Source of the DNA: a virus
Direction: 5' to 3' (one strand)
IMG/VR virus record: IMGVR_UViG_3300042514_000067
Span: 1-57,647 of that record
DNA: 57,647 nt
The position numbers and the translations under genes are program-made. Each line of letters begins with the position of its first letter. Positions within the stretch are counted from its first letter, which is position 1. The notes beneath the pieces were generated by a model, which did not search any database, was not told the DNA's origin, and saw only the letters and a list, made by a program, of their open reading frames with translations. Shown one piece after another: positions 1 to 6,939 of the stretch.

Positions 1-13
1 TAACAAATGTTAG
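1..13. repeat. 14-bp palindrome, site 1 (cut by window edge)
   Basis: TAACAAATGTTAG, the first copy of the CTAACAAATGTTAG family. Its central ATG at 7-9 is the start codon of the first gene. The left base of the element lies outside the window. Confidence 0.8.
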
Positions 14-228
14 GTGAATACTACGCAACAGGGTGGTGGGTGCTGTACCTAAACCACAGGAATCATGCAGATGTTACACGAGAGGATGACTTTGATTTTT
101 TGAAGCAATTCAAAGGATATACCTACGTTGCAGAAGGTACGTGTGGAGATATGGAAGCAATGGCAAAACTATTGAATTGCCAAGGGACAAACTTTTTTAA
201 CTATGGAGGTCTAACAAATGTTAGCTAG
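7..228 (+). CDS. small protein of unknown function, paralogue of the next gene
   Basis: A 73-residue protein that I do not recognise. The start codon is the ATG inside a 14-bp palindrome, and the last five codons (LTNVS) are encoded by the next copy of the same palindrome. The N-terminus MLGEYYATGW resembles MLARYYVTGW of the following gene, so the two are likely a tandem duplication that diverged. It lies upstream of the promoter at 389, so it belongs to an earlier transcript whose promoter is outside the window. No membrane segment or known motif is visible. Confidence 0.6.
   Translation: MLGEYYATGWWVLYLNHRNHADVTREDDFDFLKQFKGYTYVAEGTCGDMEAMAKLLNCQGTNFFNYGGLTNVS
211..224. repeat. 14-bp palindrome, site 2
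   Basis: Exact CTAACAAATGTTAG. It follows a strong GGAGGT Shine-Dalgarno (205-210) and contains the ATG (218-220) of the next gene, so it sits between ribosome-binding site and start codon. It also encodes the last residues of the upstream gene. Confidence 0.85.
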
Positions 229-379
229 GTACTACGTGACAGGGTGGAGTGGGAGGTTTGGCATGTGGATTGCCGAGAGCCTCGAAGCCAAGAGTAAGGT
301 GGCGGCAAGGGAAAGGTTCACGACCAAGTACCCAACGCTTAAGACTATCAAAGCATACAAACTAAGGGGAGAAGCATAA
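218..379 (+). CDS. small protein of unknown function (53 aa)
   Basis: A 53-residue protein starting MLARYYVTGWSGRFGMW and ending KAYKLRGEA. The start ATG lies in a palindrome and is preceded by GGAGGT with a 7-base gap, a good initiation site. It overlaps the preceding gene by 11 bases in another frame. The first ten residues match the neighbour at 7 (ML..YY.TGW). The C-terminal half is basic and resembles small phage proteins of the type 'A..rF...yP....i.ay', but I cannot assign a function. Confidence 0.65.
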   Translation: MLARYYVTGWSGRFGMWIAESLEAKSKVAARERFTTKYPTLKTIKAYKLRGEA

Positions 380-388
380 GGAATTCAC

Positions 389-417
389 TTGACATACCTA
401 CTTAAATGTGGTATAAT
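389..417 (+). promoter_or_regulatory. sigma-70 promoter, perfect consensus
   Basis: TTGACA at 389-394 and TATAAT at 412-417, separated by exactly 17 bases, a perfect match to the consensus of the bacterial housekeeping sigma factor. Transcription should start near 424 and run through the MoxR-VWA block, leaving an untranslated leader of about 107 bases. Confidence 0.92.
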
Positions 418-452
418 ATAAGTTACTTTGGATAATAATGTCCATAGTAGCG

Positions 453-492
453 TAGGCTTAGCTCTAAATAAATGCAGAGTTAACGAAACCTA
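453..492 (+). promoter_or_regulatory. leader hairpin before the MoxR gene
   Basis: In the 424-530 leader, TTAGCTCT (458-465) pairs with AGAGTTAA (476-483) allowing one G-U pair, with a 10-base loop. An outer TAGG (453-456) can pair with CCTA (489-492) across an internal loop. The outer pairing uses the first bases of palindrome site 3, so this hairpin and the palindrome hairpin exclude each other. A smaller hairpin (GGATA-AUAA-TGTCC, from about 430) precedes it. A regulatory role is inference. Confidence 0.4.
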
Positions 493-503
493 ACAAATGT
501 TAG
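490..503. repeat. 14-bp palindrome, site 3
   Basis: Exact CTAACAAATGTTAG in the leader of the MoxR gene, downstream of the promoter at 389. Its ATG (497) opens only a 7-codon reading frame (MLELSAY) that stops before the MoxR start at 531, so it could be a leader peptide or simply a binding site. Confidence 0.8.
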
Positions 504-530
504 AACTATCAGCGTATTAGAAAGAACATC

Positions 531-1598
531 ATGGCAGAAATCAATTTCGGTAAATCAATTACCTTGAAGCAAGCGGCAAACCTTATCCGCACAAACCCAA
601 CGACTCGGTTCTTGTTGCAAGGCGAGCCCGGGATAGGGAAGTCCTCCCTACTAGAGAATATCGCCGACTCCCTCGGCTATGAGTATGCCTATATTGACGT
701 ACCCAATATGGACTTGGGTGACATCGCAATGCCTGTGATTGACCACGATACCAAGACTACTAGGTATTACCCCAATGCTAGGTTCGGTGTACACACTGGC
801 AAGCCGATGGTAATCATGCTCGATGAGTTCACGAAGGGTGCTGACCCTGTGAAGAACATGCTTCACCCTATGCTTGAGAAGGCGAACCCACGACTAGGTG
901 ATATATCGCTAGACCCCAACAAGTATGTTGTTTTCTTGACGGGTAATCTTACAACAGACGGAGTAGGTGACTCCCTTAAAGCGCATAGTCGCAACAGATT
1001 GGTTCCAGTGACAATTAGTAAACCTGATGCCGAGCAGTGGATTGAGTGGGCTATTGGTAAGGGACTCGAAGCCGAGGTGATTGCTTGGGTGAATCGTTTC
1101 CCTCACGTACTCGCAAGCTATACCGATGCCGCGCAAGGTGACAACCCATACATCTACAACCCACGCAAAGCTCAGCATGCGTTCGTATCACCACGCTCAT
1201 TGGAGACAGCATCGAACATTGTCCGGACTCGCAAAGAGAACGACCCTGATTCGGTGATTGCCGCTTTGACTGGTGCGATTGGTGAATCGGGTGCGCGTGA
1301 TATGCAAGCGTACATTGAGTTCTCAGATCAACTCCCTACATGGGAGGCGACGATCAAAGAGCCAAAGACTACGACTGTACCCACAAGTCCAGGGGCATGT
1401 GCCATTGTGGTGTTCGGTGCTATCGCTCGCATTACGAAAGACACCATTAGTCCATTCATGGATTACTTGTCTCGATTCGATGCCGAGTGGCAAGCCGTGT
1501 TCGCAATCAACATTGCCAAGAACCCTGCGAAGCAGAGCATTGCGTTCTCAAGCAGTGCGTTCAAGGACTGGGTCGTTAAGAACCAAGACCTACTCTAA
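531..1598 (+). CDS. MoxR-type AAA+ ATPase
   Basis: A 355-residue AAA+ ATPase of the MoxR type. Walker A GEPGIGKSS is at residues 31-39, Walker B MLDEF at 96-100, sensor-1 Asn near 138 (FLTGN), and arginines at 154/156 (SRNR) fit an arginine finger. MoxR ATPases work as hexameric chaperone-like machines with a partner that carries a VWA domain; the partner gene here is at 1832. It is the first large gene behind the promoter at 389. In phage the substrate is unknown; remodelling of a host or phage complex early in infection is an inference. The start is the first ATG after the leader; GAAAGAACATC upstream gives only a weak Shine-Dalgarno. Confidence 0.88.
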   Translation: MAEINFGKSITLKQAANLIRTNPTTRFLLQGEPGIGKSSLLENIADSLGYEYAYIDVPNMDLGDIAMPVIDHDTKTTRYYPNARFGVHTGKPMVIMLDEFTKGADPVKNMLHPMLEKANPRLGDISLDPNKYVVFLTGNLTTDGVGDSLKAHSRNRLVPVTISKPDAEQWIEWAIGKGLEAEVIAWVNRFPHVLASYTDAAQGDNPYIYNPRKAQHAFVSPRSLETASNIVRTRKENDPDSVIAALTGAIGESGARDMQAYIEFSDQLPTWEATIKEPKTTTVPTSPGACAIVVFGAIARITKDTISPFMDYLSRFDAEWQAVFAINIAKNPAKQSIAFSSSAFKDWVVKNQDLL

Positions 1599-1603
1599 GA
1601 GTT

Positions 1604-1617
1604 CTAACAAATGTTAG
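1604..1617. repeat. 14-bp palindrome, site 4
   Basis: Exact CTAACAAATGTTAG between the MoxR gene and the next gene; its ATG (1611) is the start codon of the next gene. Confidence 0.85.
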
Positions 1618-1838
1618 GAATGAACGGCACTAAGGCAACCGACTTCAGGCGATATTTCGTCAGATGGGTAGTTGAGTACGTTAAGAACGAGAGTGGTACT
1701 GACCAAATACAGGTACTTGGGTACTGTGTATATGACGGAGAGACATGCACGACTCTGTTTGAGCATGCCGACAAGAAAGTGTGTGAGAAGGTATTAGCAA
1801 TGATGTTAAACGATGAAACGAAAGGTAACAAATGTTAG
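1611..1838 (+). CDS. small protein of unknown function (75 aa)
   Basis: A 75-residue protein between the MoxR and VWA genes. It starts at the ATG of palindrome site 4 and has only a weak Shine-Dalgarno (AAGAG). An in-frame ATG four codons in is an alternative start. The sequence (RRYFVRWVVEYVKN, then VLGYCVYDGETC) is mixed alpha/beta without a motif I know, with a C-terminal Cys. It overlaps the VWA gene by 7 bases. The position suggests an accessory of the MoxR-VWA pair. Confidence 0.6.
   Translation: MLGMNGTKATDFRRYFVRWVVEYVKNESGTDQIQVLGYCVYDGETCTTLFEHADKKVCEKVLAMMLNDETKGNKC
1825..1838. repeat. 14-bp palindrome, site 5
   Basis: GTAACAAATGTTAG, one base from the consensus at the first position. 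Its ATG (1832) starts the VWA gene; AAAGG lies just upstream, so again the palindrome fills the space between Shine-Dalgarno and start. Confidence 0.82.
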
Positions 1839-3094
1839 AAGAACGTAAGGTACAGAAGGCGAAGATTACATTGATGCGTGACCCGAGGTTTGCCCTTTGG
1901 TCTGGTATCTTGATGGTTGGACGTACGAGTGTAGTGGATAACATCCCAACTGCATGCACCAACGGCAGAGACGAGAGGTACGGGCGCAAGTTCGTGGCTA
2001 TGCTCAAAGAGCCTGAGTTGAATTTCGTGGTACTCCATGAGAATCTGCACAAGGCTTTTCGTCACTTGACTACATGGCGTAAGTTGCATGACGAGAATCA
2101 TTCGCTGGCAAATGCGGCTTGTGACTACGTGATTAACCTCAAGCTCAAAGACCTCGATCCGAGCGAGCGCACTATATCCATGCCACGTTGGGCGGATGGT
2201 GAGTTGAAGGGTAAGCCGATGGGGTTGGTTGACGAGAAGTATCGTGGACTCAATGCCAAGCAAGTGTTCGACCTACTCAAAGAGGAGCAGAAGGGTGGTG
2301 GATCTGGCGAAGGCGATGACGAGGGCGACGGCGCAGGGAAGGGTTCGGGCGGTACAGGTACGAGCCAAGGTCAAGGTCAGGGTGGGTTCGATGACCACGA
2401 TTGGGATGGTGCGAAGGAGATGACCGAGGAGGAGAAGAAGGTTCTCGAGCGTGAGATAGATCAGGCTATTCGCCAAGGAGTAATGGCGCATCAGAAGATC
2501 GCGGGAACTGGTGGTGGTGATCTCGATCGGGACTTGCTTGAGTTGCTCGAGCCGAAGGTTGACTGGCGTGAAATGTTGCGTGAGTTCGTGAAGGCTACGT
2601 GTAGCGCAAAAGATACATCGTCATGGCGCAAGGTTAATCGTAGGTTCTTATCTACTGGTACGTACATGCCTAGCTTGGTCGGTGAGAAGGTTGGTCACAT
2701 GGTTATCGCTGTGGATACGTCAGGGTCAGTAGGTCAGGAAGAGCTGTCTGGATTCCTAACAGAAGTTAAGGGCATCGCAGAAGAAGTTAAGCCGAGCCAA
2801 GTGGACTTGATCTATTGGGATAGCCGAGTAGCCGGACACGAAGAGTACACCGAGAACGATGTGTCCAACATCATCAACTCTACTAAACCTAGAGGTGGTG
2901 GAGGTACGTCACCCTCATGTGTATCTGAGTATCTGAAAGAGAAACGCATCGTGCCTGAGTGCGTAATCATGCTGACCGATGGGTACGTGGGTAACGACTG
3001 GGGTCGGGATTGGACTGCGCCTGTACTGTGGGCGATCGTAGGAGGAAACGATTGTGTTGCAGACAACGGCAAAACGATTCTTGTCAAGGATTAA
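1832..3094 (+). CDS. VWA-domain protein with metallopeptidase-like N-terminus (DUF2201-like), MoxR partner
   Basis: A 420-residue protein. The N-terminal part has HENLH at residues 69-73, an HExxH zinc-binding signature, in a setting (HENLHKAFRH) typical of the putative metallopeptidases of the DUF2201 type. A low-complexity Gly/Asp-rich linker spans about 154-190. The C-terminal von Willebrand factor A domain has the metal-binding MIDAS motif DTSGS at 295-299, GGGGTS at 355-360 and LTDGY at 381-385. Such proteins pair with MoxR ATPases, and the ATPase gene is just upstream, so the two should act as one machine. Whether the HExxH is a working protease cannot be told from sequence. Confidence 0.85.
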   Translation: MLEERKVQKAKITLMRDPRFALWSGILMVGRTSVVDNIPTACTNGRDERYGRKFVAMLKEPELNFVVLHENLHKAFRHLTTWRKLHDENHSLANAACDYVINLKLKDLDPSERTISMPRWADGELKGKPMGLVDEKYRGLNAKQVFDLLKEEQKGGGSGEGDDEGDGAGKGSGGTGTSQGQGQGGFDDHDWDGAKEMTEEEKKVLEREIDQAIRQGVMAHQKIAGTGGGDLDRDLLELLEPKVDWREMLREFVKATCSAKDTSSWRKVNRRFLSTGTYMPSLVGEKVGHMVIAVDTSGSVGQEELSGFLTEVKGIAEEVKPSQVDLIYWDSRVAGHEEYTENDVSNIINSTKPRGGGGTSPSCVSEYLKEKRIVPECVIMLTDGYVGNDWGRDWTAPVLWAIVGGNDCVADNGKTILVKD

Positions 3095-3107
3095 ATGGTG
3101 GTGGTTC

Positions 3108-3121
3108 ATAACAAATGTTAG
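3108..3121. repeat. 14-bp palindrome, site 6
   Basis: ATAACAAATGTTAG, one mismatch at the first base. It abuts the GGAGG Shine-Dalgarno of the gene starting at 3132, so here it flanks the ribosome-binding site instead of containing the start codon used. Confidence 0.8.
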
Positions 3122-3131
3122 GAGGTATCAG

Positions 3132-3383
3132 ATGGTAGTAGTCGATATAGGTTATCGCAAGCTCGTGATGACCAAAGAGAAAGCAATGATGTTGGTCGAG
3201 TGCCTTGAGGGTGCTGACGTATACGAAGAGAAGTGGTGGAGTGATGACGTGCGCAAAGAGAAAGGAATGGACAGTACTTACACCTACCACGTGTATCCGA
3301 ATGAAGCCCACTTTGGGATGAGGATTGTTAGTGACACACATTATCAAATGGCTAGATTAGCCGGTAAACCACAGGAGAAATGA
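3132..3383 (+). CDS. small protein of unknown function (83 aa)
   Basis: An 83-residue protein starting MVVVDIGYRKLVMTKEKAM. I chose the ATG at 3132 because AGGAGG ends six bases before it; a longer frame from 3054 would overlap the VWA gene and lacks a good site. The protein has an early beta strand, an acidic helix and an aromatic middle (EEKWWSDD). Function unknown; it lies in the MoxR-VWA operon. Confidence 0.65.
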   Translation: MVVVDIGYRKLVMTKEKAMMLVECLEGADVYEEKWWSDDVRKEKGMDSTYTYHVYPNEAHFGMRIVSDTHYQMARLAGKPQEK

Positions 3384-3384
3384 A

Positions 3385-4233
3385 ATGAGTATTAGTGCAT
3401 CAGCAGTATTAGTAGAGTTGAACATCAGCGTATGGCCTGCCGCAAAGATCGATCGTGAAATCACGAGCCAAGTCAATGCAAGCGCATCAGCACACAAAGA
3501 TGCGTCACAGACCAAGAAGAATCTGTTTGCGGGTACAAGCCTACGAGCAGACATCGAGAAGTTCGCGGCCCGAGTACGTCTATACAACAACCAACACACC
3601 TTACCTTGGGCAGACAAGGGTGAGCGCATGTTGCCGACCAAGTTGTTCATGGACTACAAGCAGACCATGAATGGGTACGAGCGTACGTTCAACATGTTGT
3701 GCGATAACTTCTTTGATGAGTACGAGCGACTGGTTGAGGAAGCGAAGGTTAACTTGGGTTCTATGTACAAGGCAGAGGACTACCCCGACCTAACATCTGT
3801 TAGGACTAAGTTCAGCTTCAAGCGCAGTGTGAAACCTTTGCCCGAGGCTGGCGACTTTCGCTTGGACATTCCCGCGCATGACTTAGCGGAAATGAGATCG
3901 GCTTATGAAACACAATATTCGGAGAAGCTGGCCGAAGCAATGCGCACACCATGGGAACGCCTGCACGAAGTTCTCTTGGGTATGTCCAAGAAGTTGGAAG
4001 GTTCAGGCGATGAGAAGAAGCGGTATCACGACTCATTGATTACCAACCCATTGGAGTTGTGTGAGTTGTTGACGAAGCTGAACGTGACTAACGACCCTAA
4101 GTTGGAGGATGCACGTAGGCAAGTAGAACTAGCGATGCTCGGAGCTGACATTGAAGAGGTCAAGGATAGCCCGTTGGTTCGTGAGAATCTGAAGTCCAAG
4201 GTGGATGCTATTCTTGGTAAGTTCGAGTGGTAA
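3385..4233 (+). CDS. MoxR/VWA-associated protein of unknown function (DUF3150-like)
   Basis: A 282-residue, mostly helical protein. Features such as VWPAAKIDRE near the N-terminus, TLPWADKGERMLP in the middle and the DYPDL segment resemble, from memory, the DUF3150 proteins that often accompany MoxR and VWA genes in phages. It starts with ATGAGT behind an AGGAGA site, one base after the preceding stop. A degenerate palindrome (CTAACATCTGTTAG, 3790-3803) lies inside the gene. I expect it to act with the ATPase pair, but the family call is tentative. Confidence 0.6.
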   Translation: MSISASAVLVELNISVWPAAKIDREITSQVNASASAHKDASQTKKNLFAGTSLRADIEKFAARVRLYNNQHTLPWADKGERMLPTKLFMDYKQTMNGYERTFNMLCDNFFDEYERLVEEAKVNLGSMYKAEDYPDLTSVRTKFSFKRSVKPLPEAGDFRLDIPAHDLAEMRSAYETQYSEKLAEAMRTPWERLHEVLLGMSKKLEGSGDEKKRYHDSLITNPLELCELLTKLNVTNDPKLEDARRQVELAMLGADIEEVKDSPLVRENLKSKVDAILGKFEW

Positions 4234-4246
4234 TAACATTTGTTAG
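4233..4246. repeat. 14-bp palindrome, site 7 (opposite orientation)
   Basis: ATAACATTTGTTAG, the reverse orientation of the core (CATTTG instead of CAAATG), beginning at the last base of the upstream stop codon and running into the AGGAG Shine-Dalgarno of the gene at 4259. In this orientation it contains no ATG, which favours a site read as double-stranded DNA or as a hairpin over a mere start-codon context. Confidence 0.82.
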
Positions 4247-4258
4247 GAGTAACTGAAT

Positions 4259-5152
4259 ATGAGTATGAATACATTGAGTTTGAGCAACATAGTTGTAAGT
4301 GAAGACTTGCAGAAGTCTTTGGATAAAGAAGGGTTGAAGTTGACTGGCGTGTTCGGCATGCTAGACCCTGTGATTAGCCGACTGGCTTCATTGAATCCAC
4401 TGTGGACTTTCGTTATTGTTAACAGTGGTCATAGTATGGGTAATGATCGAGTGGCTTGCGGGTTCTCGGTCAAGCTAGATGGTGAAGAGCTAGGTCAGAT
4501 TGGCTTGTCGTACATGGGTCAGCGCGGGCGTGTGATCTCTATCTCCAACGATCGTATTGGTAAGGGCAGACAACGCTCGGACTCGTACCGCACAGTGGAT
4601 GCCGACAAAGCTATTCTCACAGCGAAGAAGATGTTCAGCAAGATGAACCCATCCGAGCGTATACAGAAGGCTAAGGATGCGGCAGAACGTGTAGTGTCTC
4701 GAGCGAGCTGGAACAAAGAGCGTGAGCGTACTCAACACCAAAGCCTTGTCAAGAATGAGATGTTGGCGTGGGTTGAGACCAAAGGACTTGCTACGTTCAT
4801 GGAGTTTATAAAAGCAGAAGCGATACCCTCGCTCAAGCACAAAGTTACTACGTCTATGGAAAAGGTAGTGCTACTCGATACCGAGATGCAGACTATCGAG
4901 AAAGTGCAACAGGACTTTAGTGCTAATAAGACTGCGCTAGTAGTCAAAGACTTGGGTAAATACCTAGTCAAGATAGGTGACAACGTAGAGCTATACGATG
5001 ATAATACGCTCCCTTTGGATATGCGTATGAAGATAGGCATGCTTAAACTTGTAGAGGACGAGCAGTATCTCACCAATGTAGGTTGCAAGGTATCGAGTGA
5101 GATATTTGTTTTGTTGGTCGATGAGCTAACAAATGTTAGCGAAGGAGTATGA
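4259..5152 (+). CDS. protein of unknown function in the MoxR-VWA operon (297 aa)
   Basis: A 297-residue protein with no motif I recognise. The N-terminal half is mixed (VFGMLDPVISRLASLNPLW, then GFSVKLDGEELGQIGLSY), followed by a charged helical segment around residues 135-230. AGGAG lies upstream of 4259; a second in-frame ATG at 4265 is an alternative. Its last codons (LTNVSEGV) are encoded by palindrome site 8, as in the first gene of the window. Co-transcribed with the MoxR-VWA genes. Confidence 0.65.
   Translation: MSMNTLSLSNIVVSEDLQKSLDKEGLKLTGVFGMLDPVISRLASLNPLWTFVIVNSGHSMGNDRVACGFSVKLDGEELGQIGLSYMGQRGRVISISNDRIGKGRQRSDSYRTVDADKAILTAKKMFSKMNPSERIQKAKDAAERVVSRASWNKERERTQHQSLVKNEMLAWVETKGLATFMEFIKAEAIPSLKHKVTTSMEKVVLLDTEMQTIEKVQQDFSANKTALVVKDLGKYLVKIGDNVELYDDNTLPLDMRMKIGMLKLVEDEQYLTNVGCKVSSEIFVLLVDELTNVSEGV
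5126..5139. repeat. 14-bp palindrome, site 8
   Basis: Exact CTAACAAATGTTAG, extended by flanking G and C to a 16-base palindrome (5125-5140). It overlaps the end of the upstream gene and lies directly before the GAAGGAG Shine-Dalgarno of the gene at 5154. Confidence 0.85.
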
Positions 5153-5153
5153 G

Positions 5154-5321
5154 ATGAAAGAAGAAATTAAATATAGTTCGAAAGCTATACCCCTGCGGGG
5201 GTGTAACGACCCCAAGTTCAAATGGATAGATGCGGCACACACCGACATACGTAGAACATTCCGTAAGGCACGCTTGCTTATCCGTATCACCAAGGGAGCA
5301 GCGTATGAAAGCCGTACTTGA
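5154..5321 (+). CDS. small basic protein of unknown function (55 aa)
   Basis: A 55-residue basic protein (MKEEIKYSSKAIPLRGCND...). I take the ATG at 5154 because GAAGGAG lies six bases upstream; the ATG at 5133 in the palindrome would add seven residues but lacks its own site. A GC hairpin (5189-5202, ACCCC-TGC-GGGGGT) lies within the gene. Function unknown. Confidence 0.5.
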   Translation: MKEEIKYSSKAIPLRGCNDPKFKWIDAAHTDIRRTFRKARLLIRITKGAAYESRT

Positions 5322-5484
5322 GTTCACGTATCCACAAGACGAGACCAAGCTCAGGCATGCGTTGAAAGGTGAGGAGTATTACTTAGCGTTGATAGAGATC
5401 GATCGGGTGTTCAACATAGGCGGGCATCCCGAACAAATGTTAGACAGGATTGCAGATTTAGTTCAGAAAGGATTAGAAGAATGA
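5305..5484 (+). CDS. small phage protein of unknown function (59 aa)
   Basis: A 59-residue protein, MKAVLEFTYPQDETKLRHAL..., acidic C-terminus. The start at 5305 has GGGAGCA upstream; it overlaps the preceding gene by 17 bases. The N-terminal pattern (strand, then DE..L..AL.G..YY.AL) resembles short proteins common in phages of Proteobacteria. A one-mismatch palindrome copy (CGAACAAATGTTAG, 5430-5443) lies within it. Confidence 0.6.
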   Translation: MKAVLEFTYPQDETKLRHALKGEEYYLALIEIDRVFNIGGHPEQMLDRIADLVQKGLEE

Positions 5485-5759
5485 GCATTAAAAGTTGGAT
5501 TAGAAATTGGTTGAATAGCAATAGCACTACGGTGTTGAGAGGTGCGGATGTAGAAGCTTCGCCATCAGACCAAACAAGTATCTCAATCATGACCGCAATC
5601 AACGGCAAGGTGTTAACACTACGCACGTATCAGCCAAACAAGACAAGCAATAGCAGAAACATGCAATCGGATTGGGTTACTGAGTTATACCTAGTACCCG
5701 AGGGCGAGTCATTGACCGAAGCATTGACGATGCTATTGATGATGAGGGGTATTAAATGA
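5481..5759 (+). CDS. small protein of unknown function (92 aa)
   Basis: A 92-residue protein starting MSIKSWIRNWLNSNSTT. It overlaps the previous gene by four bases (ATGA), which implies translational coupling. Segments ISIMTAINGKVLTLRTY and VTELYLVPEGESLTEALTMLL look like paired strands and a helix. No known motif. Confidence 0.6.
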   Translation: MSIKSWIRNWLNSNSTTVLRGADVEASPSDQTSISIMTAINGKVLTLRTYQPNKTSNSRNMQSDWVTELYLVPEGESLTEALTMLLMMRGIK

Positions 5760-5947
5760 ATGGATTTGTAAATCGGCAACTTCAACTTGGAAGCAAGCAA
5801 CCCGTACACAAGTATAAGCTATGCAACAGGTGCGAAGAGCTTAAGCCCCCCGAGGGGGGGATTGAGTTGTCCCCACAAAGATGGTCGTGTGCTAGATGTT
5901 GGGCTAACAGAGTAATCACAAGGAGTTTATTAAATGCCAAGACCTAA
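5756..5947 (+). CDS. small zinc-ribbon-like protein (63 aa)
   Basis: A 63-residue basic protein with two Cys pairs, CNRC at about residues 23-26 and CARC at 45-48, a spacing that fits a small zinc ribbon. Overlaps its upstream neighbour by four bases. A GC hairpin (5846-5860) lies between the Cys pairs and encodes part of KPPEGGI. Nucleic-acid binding is likely but unproven. Confidence 0.6.
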   Translation: MNGFVNRQLQLGSKQPVHKYKLCNRCEELKPPEGGIELSPQRWSCARCWANRVITRSLLNAKT

Positions 5948-6110
5948 ACCGCCTGAGAAACTATTAGGTAGACAGGTACGAATGTCAGACAGACATTGGT
6001 TAATACTAAACCAGCTAGGTGGTGCGCAATGGCTACGTGAGTTATTGGATAAGAAAGCACCAATGCCTAAAAAATATTACGAGGGATTATTAAATGACAA
6101 CAGGAATTGA
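5934..6110 (+). CDS. small DNA-binding-like protein (58 aa)
   Basis: A 58-residue basic protein, MPRPKPPEKLLGRQVRMSDR..., followed by HWLILNQLGGAQWLRELL. The second part resembles the short phage proteins with the pattern 'W..f..LGG..WLR..i', thought to be small helix-turn-helix or ribbon-helix-helix regulators. AAGGAG lies before the start. It overlaps both neighbours by 14-17 bases. Confidence 0.6.
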   Translation: MPRPKPPEKLLGRQVRMSDRHWLILNQLGGAQWLRELLDKKAPMPKKYYEGLLNDNRN

Positions 6111-6300
6111 AGAGTTAAAGTTAGAAAAAAAACGCAAGGGGCGAGGGGTTGGTAAGAAACCCGCGCTGTCCTGCACGAGCCTGCGTCTACCAAAGGATGT
6201 GATGGATTATTTCAACACAAACTTTGCGTATACAAAGCAAGCCAAGATGAGAGAAGTTCTTACCGAGTACGTTAACAACCAAACTAAGGAAACATCATGA
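6094..6300 (+). CDS. ribbon-helix-helix-like small DNA-binding protein (68 aa)
   Basis: A 68-residue basic protein. A Lys/Arg-rich N-terminus (KKRKGRGVGKK) precedes SLRLPKDVMDYF, then AKMREVLTEYV, the strand-helix-helix pattern of ribbon-helix-helix repressors. Such proteins bind short palindromes as dimers, so this is one candidate for reading the 14-bp palindrome family in the same operon; that link is inference. Confidence 0.6.
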   Translation: MTTGIEELKLEKKRKGRGVGKKPALSCTSLRLPKDVMDYFNTNFAYTKQAKMREVLTEYVNNQTKETS

Positions 6301-6929
6301 TCGAATTAGCAACTGAAGCAGTAAATGAAGCAGTAAATGAAGCAGTAAATGAGAAGCCCGTAACCCAAGCTGAGAGAATCCGTCAGTTTGTAGCTGAGCA
6401 TCCGTTCACTAAAGCTACTACCATAGCAAAGAAGATGGGCGTAGATCGTCAGTACGTGTACACAGTTATGTGGAACATGAAAAATAAAACTAAGCTGGCA
6501 AAGAAGGCGAAGGGTCTCGATAAGCCAATGACGTTGAAAGAAATTAAAGCCGCAACTAAGCGCGTACAGGATAAGTTCTTTCCTGAACCTAATTGGAAGA
6601 CGATCGGTTTTTCTTCATCGGAGATTCCGTTTTATGCAGACTCAGTTACGGATACAACACCTAGCCGCATGGCAGAACTTGCGTATGAAGCGGGTATAGA
6701 AATGGCAAAGTTGCGCATAGAAGGCGACCAAGGCGACGCGGTGAATCACCCTGCTCATTACAAGGTAGGTGGAATAGAGACGATCGACTTCATTGAAGCT
6801 AAGAAGTTGAACTACAACATCGGCAACGTAATAAAATATCTGACACGTGCCGACCACAAGGGCAACCGCAAGCAAGACTTAGAGAAAGCCAAGTGGTACT
6901 TGGAACGTGAGTTAAGCACCATGTCCTAA
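6297..6929 (+). CDS. winged-helix plus DUF3310 (SaV-like) protein
   Basis: A 210-residue two-part protein. Residues about 20-65 (ERIRQFVAEHPFTKATTIAK, then KMGVDRQYVYTVMWNMK) look like a winged helix. The C-terminal part from about 148 (VNHPAHYKVGGIETIDFIE, later GNVIKYLTRADHKG) is the DUF3310 domain, common in phages and sometimes annotated as a SaV-like nucleotide kinase, with no proven function. The N-terminus holds three exact 12-base repeats. It is the last gene before the terminator at 6950 and is followed directly by palindrome site 9. Confidence 0.8.
   Translation: MIELATEAVNEAVNEAVNEKPVTQAERIRQFVAEHPFTKATTIAKKMGVDRQYVYTVMWNMKNKTKLAKKAKGLDKPMTLKEIKAATKRVQDKFFPEPNWKTIGFSSSEIPFYADSVTDTTPSRMAELAYEAGIEMAKLRIEGDQGDAVNHPAHYKVGGIETIDFIEAKKLNYNIGNVIKYLTRADHKGNRKQDLEKAKWYLERELSTMS
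6315..6350 (+). repeat. three perfect 12-bp tandem repeats inside a gene
   Basis: GAAGCAGTAAAT occurs three times in a row (6315, 6327, 6339), coding EAVN three times in the N-terminus of the DUF3310 protein. The unit is a multiple of three, so slippage would lengthen or shorten the protein without a frameshift. Confidence 0.95.
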
Positions 6930-6939
6930 CATTTGTTAG
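6926..6939. repeat. 14-bp palindrome, site 9 (opposite orientation)
   Basis: Exact CTAACATTTGTTAG, extended to 16 bases by flanking C and G (6925-6940). It overlaps the stop codon of the DUF3310 gene and lies ten bases before the terminator hairpin. It is the last full copy in the window; nothing downstream starts from it. Confidence 0.85.

Noticed and set aside
909-1178. - strand frame opposite the MoxR gene
   Set aside because: Antisense to a well-supported ATPase with intact motifs; no ribosome site.
5189-5202. GC hairpins within genes (5189-5202 and 5846-5860) as terminators
   Set aside because: No T tract follows either, loops are only 2-3 bases and both lie within coding sequence; they are noted with the genes.
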